Shown here piece after piece: positions 23,414 to 35,701 of a DNA stretch of 64,000 nucleotides. The notes below the pieces were generated by a model. The model was not told the DNA's origin. It worked only from the letters and a program-made list of their open reading frames with translations, and ran no database searches. The position numbers were made by a program, and so were the translations under genes. Origin of the DNA: Brachycybe producta (Eukaryota; Arthropoda; Diplopoda; Playtdesmida; Andrognathidae); the NCBI GenBank assembly GCA_036925085.1, contig JAUPFP010000029.1, positions 434,001 through 498,000 on the forward strand, written 5' to 3'. How positions within the stretch are numbered: position 1 is the stretch's first letter; each line of letters begins with the position of its first letter.

Positions 23414-24014
23414 ATATTTATGTTTAAATAAAGAAAACAACTCGGTGGAATAATGGGTAGAAAAATGCGAATTTACGTGTGTATTTTATAAATTGCAGGA
23501 ACCACTATCATTGTTTAGACCGAAAGAAAAAGGGGATAATGTTCACTTTATGAATTGAAACAATGTTAGAATGACAATGAAATCCTCCCCCTGTATTTTC
23601 TCTTTGAGAGAGCGCCTTTTATTTTCATCCACATTCTATATCCACCCCCCTAATGGGGGTACAAAAAAAAGAGATTGTTCAAAATGGACGACGTCTGTGT
23701 TTTTCTTGATCTTACTTTATAAGCTTGATGGACATTAGGAAGAAGAAGAAAAAACAAGGTAAAAGGTTCTTCTTCTACTACTACTATTATTGGTATCGAT
23801 CCCATCATCATCATCATCATCTTAGAGCTACCTTTTTTTCTAAGTTTAGCCCTGTTTGGGTGGTTTCATAGACGACCATTAAAATATAACACGCGGAATT
23901 TGGACGTTTTTTTTCTTCTTCTTCTATTGACAAGTCGGACGTTTTCATTTTAATGAATTGGTTTACTTCCATATTTGTCTTAACTGATACTTAAGAAACG
24001 ACTTAAGTAAGGGT

Positions 24015-24293
24015 ATGTTTTATGAAAAAGATCATCTTTGAATTCTGATTATTGTGCATTTTAGGAGGAAGTGAAAGTGTGTTAGAAACTAGAACGGTAG
24101 CTTTATTGGTATTTTTATGATATTTTTTAAAATAAGCGTCTGTTCACATAAAAAGCTTATTTTAAAAGGTGTCAATATGAAAATATTCTTATGTGATTAA
24201 GCTACTTTTCTAGTTTCTAAAACACTTTCAAGTTTGTTTCTGAAAGACAGAATAATCAGAGTTTGAAGGACGAAATTACACTTTGAAACAAGG
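24015..24293. mobile_element. F4 MITE, copy E
   Basis: gaagtgaaagtgtgttagaa then actagaacgg on the left, and ttctagtttctaaaacactt then tcaagtttgtttctgaaaga on the right. The ends are degraded. Confidence 0.65.
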
Positions 24294-25506
24294 GTTGAGA
24301 CAAAACGTAGAGCTCTATATTCACAAACTCTTGTCTATACATTTGTGTTATTAAGATTTTCAGCCACTGAAGTGGATCTTTTTTTTAGAATTTATTTACT
24401 TTACTTTTATAAGTTTATACCTATTTTTATTTCGTATAGATTTTTCAAATGGAACATAAATATTTTACTTTGACGTTTTACAGATATATAAATCTGTTTT
24501 TAATAATAAGTTTGACAATTTCGGAAAAGTTTTCAAACCCACTGATACCACCTAAACAAGGGTACGTGCTTACAGTAATATTTATAGAGAGAATTTAAAA
24601 CACAAAAAAAATTACATATTGTTTTCTACAAAAACGGAGGGAGAGAGGGAATCATTAAAATATGAAATTCTATTTCTATCTTATTTTTTCTTTTCTATTT
24701 TTCTGTTATTTTTTTGAACATTAATAACAAATCACAAATAAATAAATTGAGAATAATATAAGTTTGTTTTTTCTCATAGTTATTTTGAATTCTCAATATT
24801 ATCTAGAGTAGTATTTTTAGATGTGATCTTCTTCTTCCTCTTACTATGGAGAAAGCGAAATGAAGACAATATTTGCGGTTATTTATGTCCCGTCCTTTCT
24901 CCTGATCCCCATTTCTACCCACCCTCATAACCTATTACAAAGACTTCAAAATAGATCCATATACAATGTATATATATATATTTTAAGATTCACTTTTCTT
25001 AATTCGCTTCCTGCGATTTATTGAATATAAAGAAGAATGAGAAGAAGAAAAATAAATACTTATCTTAAAATGAAATCATATTGTTAGTGTGTCTGCACTG
25101 TACAGTATGTTTACGTTTGTATATTATTTATATATAGGCCTAGGCCTAGTATATGTTAGTTGTTTATTTTATGGTAAGGAACTATTGGAAGCATAGATGT
25201 ACTAAAACAGACAATAGGTGGTCCTTTTTACATATACACTTTTAAGTATGTGAATCATTGCTGGCAACTCCTTCTTACCATCTCTCCTCCTGCTGTCTCT
25301 CAACCAAAAAAAAAATAGTATATTTTTCCGGTGACTGTTTCTGATTATTTTCTTTCCCCTCAAGGTTTTTTCTTATTTGGAGATAGCCCACCCCAGCCCC
25401 TCTCGTATATATATAATATAGTCATCCCTTTATTGTTATTAGGAATGTATATGTATATAAATTCATGCACATTGCACATGTGGTCGTCATTGGGGGATGA
25501 TGATAT
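24294..25506. other. No gene seen
   Basis: AT-rich DNA with short TA and GAA runs and a taggcctaggccta motif at 25136-25149. Confidence 0.45.
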
Positions 25507-25508
25507 TA

Positions 25509-25888
25509 CAGGGTATGCCAAAAGTAGTCATGCCTGTGACAGTGAGCATACAAGTGAGACAAGTAAGTTCAAGAGGCTATTATTGCCATTTGACAGTGGA
25601 GTACCGATCCCTGGAGTCTGAAGACTTTCTTTGGCTCCGGAGGACAATTAAACAGTCCAGAGAAGAGCCCCATGGTGTATGGTATGTGTACCTGCCATCT
25701 TGAGACATAAACGGCGGCCCCGCTATGCCATCTCCCTGTACGCAATTAGACGATCTAAAAGAGGCAATCACATTACAATGTGCCAACATCGGAGAAATTC
25801 AAACATTTAATTTAATTCAGATATTAAATTAGTCTGAAACATACTGTAGAATACATTTTTTATGTGGCCTGGCTTTTGGCACACCCTA
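25509..25888. mobile_element. Mariner-like non-autonomous element, GC-richer interior
   Basis: The left end CAGGGTATGCCAAAAGTAG and the right end (complement) TAGGGTGTGCCAAAAGCCAG are inverted, next to TA on both sides (25507-25508, 25889-25890). Ends of the form CAGGGTGTsCCAAAAGT are typical of mariner relatives. The interior is much GC-richer than its surroundings (for example 25600-25780) but has no intact transposase frame. Confidence 0.65.
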
Positions 25889-26397
25889 TAAATATTATTA
25901 CAGATATTTTTCTTCAAATCATAAAGAGAATTTTTTTGGGTGGAAGAAGTTTGGCGTGGGGTTCGGAAGGTCGGTTGTTGAAATATTGAAATGGTCTATC
26001 TTGAAAAATGCAAAATGTTTAACCATGCGTTCATATTTAAGAATGATATACAGTATTTTCTATAAGAAATGAAAAATAGAAAAGCGGATTTCAGGGGTGG
26101 AAGGAGGAGGAGGAGAAGAAGGAGTCAAATCGAGGATTTTAAGGATACGCCACTACAATGTAATAGAGAGGAGGTTTCTAGTCTTGAAAAAAAAAGTTTT
26201 CATATTTGCCTTTGCTTGAACAAACTATAATAAGAGGAGGGACCTCTACAGAGATGAAATTTCGATATCATCATCATCATCATATTGTGACGTCATTTGC
26301 CAAAATGGCATGATGGGGGTAAACGAACCGTCAAACTTGAGTTTATTTGAAAGGTAAACTTTCTCTCTCTCTCTCTGGAGAAAAAAAAGGTTCCTTT

Positions 26398-26552
26398 CTG
26401 CTGTATATTTTGTGTCTATAATATCTTAAGCAAAATAATAACACTATGGACATAACAGATTTATGTATAGGCTCAAGTATAAATAGTCCTACTGTTAATT
26501 TAACTAACTGGTCAACTTGATCAATGGCTTTCTATAGACACAAAAAGTAGCC
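26398..26552. mobile_element. Possible small inverted-repeat element
   Basis: ttttgtgtctata at 26408-26420 and its exact complement tatagacacaaaa at 26533-26545, with partial extension outward. No second copy seen in the window and no clear target duplication. Confidence 0.35.
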
Positions 26553-27573
26553 AAATTCTAGTAAGACACAAAACCTTGTATGATGTCTTTCTATTGGTTG
26601 TAACAATTTAAGGCAGACATACAAGGTCCGGTCCGATTTATTGGAATCAATAGTGTTGAAACCGACAAACGAATACGTTCAAATATCTACAGTATGTTCA
26701 ACAATACATTTGTTATCTAGTGGCAGTACAAAATATCCCAAAAATGTATTAATTTGACCTTAACTTTAAATATTCTATTTTGTACTTGCTTCTGATTGGC
26801 TATAACCCTTCCAACACTGTGTTTTGTTGGATTGAAGTAGAACAGGCCCTGCTTTTGTTAACTGTATGTGATGTTTCAGCCAACAAACTTTTATTCAGGC
26901 ATTCACGATCCAATTTGTTGTTTCCGGACCATGTATGTCCACTTTTATACAGGACAAAAATATGAATTCTGGTTTTCAACTTGTGTTGGTTGTGCCATTG
27001 CACAACTACTACTACTACTTCTACTACTACTTACTACACTTCGCAACAAATTGTTGAGTAATGTGAATTCACCTCACGAGTGAATTCAACACACAAAAGA
27101 ATCAATTTTAAATAAACATGGATTTATTTTACATTATATGTACAAATCTCTTTTCAACGTTTCCATATATAATTTCCAATTTGTGCATTGGAAATGAAGT
27201 TATTTTTTTTTACATATGTATAGCTAATTTATTTCAAAAAAATGTCTTCTGTCTTCAAAAATGGGTTTTATTTAGATTATTACCAAATAGTCTTTGTAAT
27301 GTAATATCTATCTAAAACATAATGTACATTAATGTCATTTGGAAGAATGTAACGACAAAACTGCAACATATATATATATATATGTATATAATATATTATG
27401 AGATTCTAGAATTTTATTCTTCTTCTAGAATTTAGATTATACATTTTGAAAGTTTTATATTTCAGTATTTTAGCCTGTTTTTAAAACCCTCAATATGTTG
27501 CTACATCTTTGTTTTGTTTTTTGTTTCACTAAATAGGGAAGGCAGGCTTGTTTTTATTTTTGTTGAAATAAAG

Positions 27574-27649
<76 letters not shown>

Positions 27650-29386
27650 CTAGACATGTGAAATGTTTTTTCTGTGTTATATGTGTGAGCACGAAAAAAA
27701 AAACAATCTTAAAACTTTTTTTATATTTTGTTGCTGTTTTCCATTAGTAAAAAAGCCGTGTTGGTTGGCAACTTTGTACTCAAAGAGAATATGAATGGAT
27801 TTTTGGTCCATGTTCTTAGTGTTCTACCAGAATAAGTGTGTTGAAATAGAGGGAAGAAAAAAGATTTTGGTTAGTTTTGGTGTGGAAACACTTTCTACAC
27901 ACAGACACAAAAAACCAGGCCAGGCCCATTACTTATTACCATTAACATAACAGATTACTTTGTTAACGTTAACGTCCTATTTAGTTTAACAATATACAAA
28001 TAGTTACCTTATACTAGTTACCTTCTCTCTCCCTTCCTTTTTTTGGGTCTATATTTTGTTAAAAAAAACACAAAATATATAATATGTACCTGACAAACAA
28101 AAGGTATATAACAAAGTATATACCAGTGTTCAAATTGACTTTTAACATGCACATAACAAACATACATAATGGCGAACATTTTTTTTCCGGTAAGGAAAAA
28201 AAAAAATATTTATCGAGAAATATTTCTACTGAAAAACAATTTTAAACATTTTTATAAACTTAATACGATTGTATAAATAATATAATTGTATTAGTATTTC
28301 GTGAGTAAGTTAAAACAGATGGGAATATTTTGATACCTGATAGGTTTACTTTTTTTTTTCAATTTCTTCAAAAGTAGGAATCGGTTCGGAGAAAATTATG
28401 TATCACATTTCCGTTTAATGACCTTTTTCTAAAAAAACAAAACAAACGTAATTACAGTGTACTGTGAAGTTTGATGAAATCCGCAGTATTATACATTTCC
28501 ATTACAAATAATTTATTATTGTAGATGAGCTATTTATATCTTGGGTCAATTTTCGGAATTATATTGATCGTCGATTAAAGGGAGGTGTGTCATTACAGAA
28601 AAGTAACCAGAAACTCATATGACACAAAATTGTCATATCTAGCCTCACATATTTGGAACTTTGACAGAATAGTATATTCTAAAACATTATTATCACTGTA
28701 TGAAAAACCTTATGATATATGCCATCGACTTGTGTACACCATAATATTATGATAGTGATACAATGATATATTATAAGCAGTGATATAAGGTATGATCTGT
28801 TTCTGCGATGAGACCTCAGATAATCGTATTCTTTAAATTTTATCAGAGAGAAAAATAAAACTTATAAATTTTTTAATTGCAAATTGTTATAAAACAGTTT
28901 AAAAGTTTTGATGTAAATGTTATAATAAGTTACTAATTAATGTTTAATTTTTAAGAAATCCAAATGTATTATGTGCCTGACCTGTGAAACATACAGTATA
29001 TGTATTATAAATGGAATCAATTACGGAAATATTTCATTTTAAAATCTTTCAGTATTAATGGCAATGCTTTTGTAAGATGGACCTTTTATTATACATACTG
29101 AAAACTGTATTATATTATAAGTACATTTCAATTTTGCCCATTGAAATAAGAGTTGAAGTATACAGAAAGTGCGTGTTAATGTGCATAATATTATATAATA
29201 TACATGTATAATACGCCCACTTTTAAACGCCATTCTTCGAGTCTTATTATATTATGCTAATTGAATAATGAAATTACTATTTTGTATCCTGGTCGAAACT
29301 ATGGATTGTGTATTAAAAGTAAAAATCCATCATTTTACTTATTAAGAAGTGAGAGAATGAGAACTTTACTATGGAGAACATTATTA
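26553..29386. other. About 2.8 kb without a convincing gene
   Basis: It contains the long TA tract and shorter TA and CTA runs. A plus frame after ctgtatgtgatgtttcag (to 26878) runs about 66 codons but ends in a CTA-microsatellite leucine run, so I do not call it. Confidence 0.4.
27579..27646. repeat. (AT)n microsatellite, about 34 units
   Basis: Uninterrupted AT dinucleotides, self-complementary. The tyrosine/isoleucine frames across it on both strands are artefacts. Confidence 0.98.
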
Positions 29387-29690
29387 TTAGGGCTCGGATT
29401 TTTATGCAATAATGATGTAAGCAAAAACGTTTCTCAATTTGTGGCCCAAATGCTAATTGTGATTATCATCATTTTCAACTATGCTTTTTCTCATCTAAAA
29501 AAAAGGCTGGTTAGAGAGGCTAGATGTATTGGTTACTATCAGTTGTTAACTAGAGTTCTAGTCTCTAACCAGGTGTTTTCGATTGAAAAAAAAACACCAT
29601 AATTGTTGGTTGATCTACAATAATGCCACTTGGGCCACAGATTGAAAAATATTTGATTGATATTGCATTGCATAAAAATCCAAGCCCTAA
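29387..29690. mobile_element. F5 MITE, Harbinger-like, copy 1
   Basis: Ends TTAGGGCTCGGATTTTTATG and, at the right, cataaaaatccaagccctaa are inverted repeats flanked by TTA on both sides (29384-29386, 29691-29693). An inner inverted pair centres on ctggttagagaggctaga / ctagtctctaaccag. It is colinear with the copy at 31598; the inner part of the copy at 51252 is inverted. Non-coding. Confidence 0.75.
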
Positions 29691-30578
29691 TTAATATTAT
29701 TGATTAAAGAGCAAAACGCTCAGAGCTCGTAATGCCCGTGACGTGTCGGTATGTTATACAACTTATACACAATGTAAACTGATCTTTTTTTTCTTTCGGT
29801 AAATTGTTCGAGATTGTGTAACTTTTGTCACATTGTTAGATCTTTTGGGGTTTGGTTGGTAATCATTGTATTTGTTGGTGTGTTACAATAAAAGCGTTCA
29901 CTAAATAAATTGCTACATTCAAGCGATCAAATACACCTGACAAGAGAGATAATTTCAGTTAACTTTCTATTGCACATTGCCACTTTACACTGTTATTCAC
30001 TTACCATGTTTCTGTTGTTGTTGTTGTTGTTGCTGGAGTGCGTTTCTTATATTATTCCTATTCCAATTATCCGTTGCACAAGTGTTAGCCTTCATAGCCA
30101 CTCACAGTCTGTCTATATATGAAAAAAAAAAGAAGAAAATCACTGTATTAAAGATTTTTGTCCAAAAACACTCTTTGAAATACAAGGTGGAACGAAGAGC
30201 TGAGGTTTTCTTATGGTTAGAACAGGGAGAATACTGACTCTCATGAACAAAATCAGCCAAATGTCCTCCCCATTTCTTATATGGTGGGTATAAAGAGAAG
30301 ATTCTCAATTTTAAGGCACATAGGAATAAAATGGAGGGAAAGAGGCTGAGGAAGGGGGGTAGGGGGAATTTTGACGTCAGTCTTGAATAGGCTCACGAAG
30401 TACCTTACTTTTGCCTTACATTTTTATGCACATGTGTGTGTGAGGGATTGTCTGTGTGCATTTCAATAGTTTGTCAGTTTGGAACTTTGGGTGATAGATT
30501 TTGCACAGAAGAATAAAAAAGAGTATAAGGAATAAAAAGCAGCTCACTTGTACAGTTGAAGGGAGAGTCGTGTTAAGA

Positions 30579-30593
30579 GGGGGGGGGGGGGGG
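30579..30593. repeat. Poly-G tract, 15 nt
   Basis: Uninterrupted run of about 15 G. Confidence 0.95.
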
Positions 30594-30711
30594 TTGGTAT
30601 ATCGGATGACGAAAGAAACATTAGACCAAGTTTTTCCTGCCAATCAAACCCTCTTTTGGCATAGAAAACATACATCATTATAAATCATCTGTCAGTATTT
30701 TTGTGTGTGTC

Positions 30712-30766
30712 GAGAGAGAGAGAGAGAGAGAGAGAGAGGGGGAGAGAGAGAAAGAGAGAGACGAGA
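30712..30766. repeat. GA-rich polypurine tract
   Basis: About 55 nt of GA dinucleotides with a few interruptions, a mirror-repeat polypurine tract of the kind that can form a triplex. Confidence 0.9.
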
Positions 30767-31597
30767 GGTTTTTTCTTATGGTACCACCATGATATTATGG
30801 TGACGAAGACAGAAAGGAAAAAGAGAGGGGGTTGTAATGGAGAGGTTGAAATGCAGGCATATACAGTGTATGGACCTTGAATATCCATGTCATTGATGGT
30901 GGTGAATGATGTTGCGTGGTGGTGGTGGTACTTTCGAATAGGGAGCTGTTTATCACTCTGGAATCTAACGTATGCACAATACCACCCTTAGAAACTCCAC
31001 CAAACAATTTCTTTTCTCCCGTCTTTTTTTTCCGATTCTAACTTTTTTCTCTTCTCTCCATTTCGGACAGACGGGTAATTAGCTGTATAGCTTTGAAACG
31101 AACGCAATCTGGAAATGCAATTTGTCAGAATGTCGACGAATTCTTGATTAAGCTACTAAAAGTGAGAGTGAGATGAACGTAAATCTTCCGTATATATACT
31201 GTATATGTATAGAAACATAAAAAATAACCCCTATGTACTAGAAGGGGGTTTCCCCCTCATTCCTCCCCACAAACTTTATTCAGATCACAAAACTTGCATG
31301 GGCAAAAGATTAATAGTGTTGAGCATTTTACGCCACAAAAAATGCATCAACTGTATTATATATTATATTCTGTGCATGTACTTCTTCACTTCATTACTGT
31401 ATATTTCAAATTTTAAATGAGTTTAGGTCTCAAAAGTTGGCATTGATTTTTTTTTCCCTCCCATTTCCAAACTTTTTCTTCCAAAACTTTTTTTTCGTCT
31501 TGATTGTGATTTGCCTGAACGTCATTTATATTTCAAATTGGTAAGTTCAGTAAAGAGCAAAACTTTTAACATGGTTACTAAATATTATGAGTAATTA

Positions 31598-31904
31598 CTG
31601 GGGCTCTTAATTTATATGCATTAACAGAAGCAAATGTTTCTCAATTTGTGGGCCCCCAAGTGCCAATTGTCATCATCATCATGTCATCATCATTAGAGCA
31701 ACTGCCATTATTGTTTTTTTCTAATAAAAAAGGCTAATTAAAGGCTAGTTTTCTTGTTACTATCAGTTGTCAACTAGTAATAGCCTCTCACCAATGTTTT
31801 TTTATTCAAAAAATAGCATAATTATTGGCTGATCTAAACTGGATTTGGCCTCTTGGGCCACAGACATATATACTTGATATTGCATACAAATCCGAGTCCG
31901 TTCT
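31598..31904. mobile_element. F5 MITE, copy 2
   Basis: Diverged copy: ggggctcttaatttatatgc on the left, tgatattgcatacaaatccg then agtcc on the right. The interior shares gtttctcaatttgtgg, gttactatcagttgt and cttgggccacaga with copy 1. The ends are too degraded for a clear duplication. Confidence 0.7.
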
Positions 31905-32438
31905 AGTTGTTTGGTTATCGCAATTGGCCTTTTAACAAACATGAATTTGTTGTGTTGGTTGCACTATATAGTATTTATTTAAATAGTAGACGATACTATA
32001 TAAGTCTAGTTACTATGGTAACCATTATGCCAACCAATGACTTCATCTTTTATTATAACTATTCTTTCATGTGTATACATGTGTAGAGGAAATTTTTACA
32101 GAAGATACTAGAAGAGGAAAGGGTGGAGATGGGGGAGGAAGTCATAATAATGATGGGTTTGCTTTCTTCCAAATTGTCGTAAGAAAGACTAGAAGGAGCC
32201 AGCTAGCTATTGCCATCACTCTAATAATATATACAGGACATTTGTTTAATGTATGGGTTACTTTGACCAAAAAATATTTGTTCTTCTAATACATGTACGC
32301 GTCATCATGCAATGTACACACAATCAAAATAAGTAGGTCATTTGGTAGTTAGTACTTATAGGAAAAAAATATTCCTACTTTAGGAAGAAGAAAAAAACCC
32401 ATGGCTGCATTATAATGTTGGCTTTATTGTGTACTTTA

Positions 32439-32811
32439 TACAGGGTTTGTAAAAAGTACTGGAATGGTCAAATTATCTTTTGTTTGTTATTATGAACCAT
32501 TTTTTTCTTCTTACAATTTGAATATAATAAATTATAAAATTAACAGATTTCAGAAATTGTTATCATATTATGACAACAAATTAAAATTGAAGATCAATTT
32601 TGTGGAATTTTATGTTTTGAAGAGTTTTTTTTTATTGAACACTAGAAAATGGTTTAAAACTAAATTATTGGCAATATTTCTGGTATAACTGATACTGGTA
32701 ATAACATTTCAAATTTATTTTTAAATTTGAAACGTTTGAATTTATAATAATAATTATAATGTCTGTTGAAAGATATTTTGAATTGTTCAGTTACTTTTTA
32801 CTAACTCTGTA
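32439..32811. mobile_element. Mariner-like non-autonomous element
   Basis: TACAGGGTTTGTAAAAAGTA at the left and, complemented, TACAGAGTTAGTAAAAAGTA at the right are near-identical inverted ends, each next to TA. The interior is extremely AT-rich. It holds a 74-codon frame with no transposase features, so the element would have to be mobilised in trans. Confidence 0.7.
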
Positions 32812-33386
32812 TAATAAATACATGGGGTTGTAGATTGCAGTAAAAATGAGTTAGTTGGTTGGTCATAGTTTCATTTTTATGTCAAATGTGTATCACAGAT
32901 TTCTACTGCATTAACGTTTCATTGGAGGAGAGCAGCAATAAGAAGGAGGAAGAAAAATAAAAAGTTTTATACTGAAAACGTGTTTATGGTTGGCACAACA
33001 ATTTTTTATATACCACTTTTTTACTGTTTGAAGTTTCACTGATTTACGAGATTCTGGAATCATTCGAAGTGCACCAGTGCAAATAGATGTGCAAATATTC
33101 TTACAATCCGCATGTAGTCCTACATATAGAATAGGATATTCCTTTTTTTTGTTACAAAAAATGAATTAGATGTCTTGACGTTGGCCATTATGCATTTAAT
33201 GATCGTTTCTGCAATATTCTGTTACTTTACTCAAACATGGCACCAGTTCTTTCATGTTTCTTTTAATAAAAAAATATGATAACACATAAAAACCAAAAGT
33301 TAAAAAGTTACTTTCGAAGAATTACTTCATAATTTTTGTTATTATTTCAAACATGAATATATATGTATGCCACACACACACACACA

Positions 33387-34030
33387 CAGGGCAAATTGGA
33401 GCTTGTGAGCCGCGAGTGGCTCTTTTAATATCTTCAGTACGGTTCTATACCATCAACAGACAGTAGTTACTAGTTAGTATCTTGTTAAATATACTATAAT
33501 AGGAGGATTTCAATTGCGTCTATACAAAAAGACATTGCCACATAATGTATATAGCAAATTAAAGGCTTTCAAATGTACTGCCTGAAAAAACGACATAAAA
33601 GTTCGGGAAAAATCGCGAGTCATTAAAAACGCAAGTAAAATAAAAACTTCTTCCAGTGGTTTATGTCAAAGATAACATGTCTATTTATATTTTTGAAGCA
33701 CATGCTGGGGGCTTACTTTGCTGTTTAAAGGTGTTCACTACTTTATGGTGTCTAAACACTATATGTTACTGTCATTCTGCGGAATCAGGCAACCTGTACA
33801 TTGTCTAAATCGGTAGATTGACAGTAACATATATACAGGCAATCGTTTGCTTCACTTACAATGATAGATTGAAATCTACAGTATGTTAATTAGTTATCTT
33901 CATTTAATGCAAGTTGCATGATGGGTTTATTAGTTTTTATAAATATAAAACAAAAATCCCCTTCCGGTTTCTTGAGTTTTTGAGAATATTGTTATGTGGC
34001 TCATAGTCACACGAAGTTTGGCCAACCCTG
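33387..34030. mobile_element. hAT-type non-autonomous element
   Basis: The left end is CAGGGCAAATTGGAGCTTGT then GAGCCGCGAGTGGCTC; the right end (complement) is CAGGGTTGGCCAAACTTCGT then GTGACTATGAGCCAC. The CAGGG start followed by a GAGCC/GTGGCTC stretch and a gctcttttaatatcttcagt subterminal block is characteristic of Charlie-like hAT ends. The left flank lies in a CA microsatellite, so the expected 8-bp duplication cannot be seen. Non-coding, 644 bp. Confidence 0.65.
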
Positions 34031-35369
34031 ATATACATTATATGCAAATGGCCATCTTATCTTCAATTTAGAACACATTCTATTTTTTTTTCTGTAGGTT
34101 TATCTATTGTATATGAGTTGTTTGACGGGTGTAGTGCGATAACTACAATTATCTTTAACTGGACGAGGATATTTGACAGGACAAATATAGAGAATGGAAA
34201 AACTATTTCTTTCTGTTGTTAAAAGGGAACTTTGAAGAGAGACAGAGAGAGAAAAAAAAAATTGTTGGAATGAGCACTTTACCTTTATGAAACGTAGTCA
34301 TTCATTTGAGGAGCAGCTCATCAATGAATAATGGATACGTGTAATACAAAATATGTGTGATGTCAAACAAGTCAGAATAATACATTTAGATGTATCGCAA
34401 ATAGGCCTTATTTTATATCAGTGGGTTTACTTGGACTTTTTTAATATCCTTTGATGATGATGATGATGATGATGATGTTGAAGATGAAGATGAAAGCTTA
34501 AAAAACCAATGTTTTGGTGTATGTCAATTTCGTTTTAAAAAAACATCACACAACATGAAGGAATTAATTGCGTGGAAATGTGACTTGTACAACAACATCC
34601 AAATAACTGCTTTAAAAACATTATAAACAATAAATAAAAGAGGTTTTGTGGTAAATAAATTCGTTTGAAATGGTTATGTTTTTTTGGTTTTTAAAACTGT
34701 GGTTCATAATTTTTGCTTAGCAAAATAAATTCTTTTGGCCAGCATATAATATTTGACACTAAGAAGACCACAAAAGCAGAAATAATCAGCTCACAGATTA
34801 CAAGAATATTATACACGCGGAAAATCAAGCTTGATCTTTTATCATTTTATGGTCACAATGGTAAATAGTCCTCTTAATGAGTTCAGGTTTGTGAGAAAAC
34901 TTAAAAATTTCTCCTAGATTGATTGGATTACACGCAGTTTAAATGGTGGCGAAAACACACACGTATATATTACATTCAGTAGAAACTTAATTAGTCTTTC
35001 TTCTTAATTTAAGCCTACATAAAGTGTGTGTGTGTGTGTGGAATTTCTGTGAAAAGGCAGTTTAGTTTACTTCGTAATTTTAGCTTTGTGTTGGTGGTGG
35101 CGTGTTACTCGTGTTTTTTAGCCTAGGTTAAAAAAGTGTGGGCGATAAATGATGAACAATAATGGGGTTGGTGGGTTGTTTTTTTTATGTAGAATTGCCA
35201 TGTATAGTAAAGAGAAAAAGCGTTTTATTAACGCTTCAAATATGTTCATAACGCCAAATAATTGGTGTGCCATGGAGGTTGCACTCAGGTGGAAATCAGC
35301 CACTTTAAATTTTTTTTAATAAATTTGTACAGGGTGATAAACTGCACACATTTTTTAAAAAAATCACAG
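34031..35369. other. No gene; simple repeats
   Basis: A GAT/GAA run at 34452-34494 and a GT run at 35027-35040 in otherwise AT-rich DNA. Confidence 0.45.
34452..34478. repeat. (GAT)n microsatellite
   Basis: About nine GAT units followed by interrupted GAA/GAT. Confidence 0.9.
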
Positions 35370-35372
35370 TTA

Positions 35373-35698
35373 TCACCTCGTTTTCACTACAAAAATTAAC
35401 TGCAGTTAAAAATTTAACCACATTTAATTTTCTAGTGAAAACAAATGTGTTTACATTAATCATGGTTAAATTTCTGAACACGGAAGTTCAGTAAACTGAA
35501 TTAATACAGTGTGATTAACCACATACGTCACTTCCTATGTTCAAACAAATTTAGCCTGCAAACAACATGGCGGATAGTTAGATGACTCCTGACTCTGATA
35601 AGTGTCTTAAAAATGGAAACACGCTTAAGTACCACTTCCAGCTTGTCTATAACCTTGTTTACCTAACTACAGTTAACATTTGTAGTGGAAACTATGTA
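35373..35698. mobile_element. F1 MITE, Harbinger-like, copy 3
   Basis: Left tcacctcgttttcactacaa, right ttgtagtggaaactatgta, with TTA on both sides (35370-35372, 35699-35701). It shares ttaactgcagtta, atttagcctgcaaacaa and atggcggatagt with copy 2. Confidence 0.75.
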
Positions 35699-35701
35699 TT
35701 A

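Larger units (their letters stand above)
29691..31597. other. No convincing gene; simple repeats
   Basis: A TTG run (30013-30031), poly-G (30579-30593) and a GA tract (30712-30766). A minus frame over 30890-31007 (GGIVHTLDSRVINSS onward) lacks a good splice context. Confidence 0.4.

Noticed and set aside
26868..27083. Frame after ctgtatgtgatgtttcag, possible exon
   Set aside because: The end is a CTA-repeat leucine run, there is no donor at a sensible place, and a minus-strand frame of equal length overlaps it.
27501..27747. Frames on both strands with long Tyr-Ile repeats
   Set aside because: They are translations of the (AT)n tract; the same applies to frames at 43904-44180, 45170-45590 and 57382-57699.
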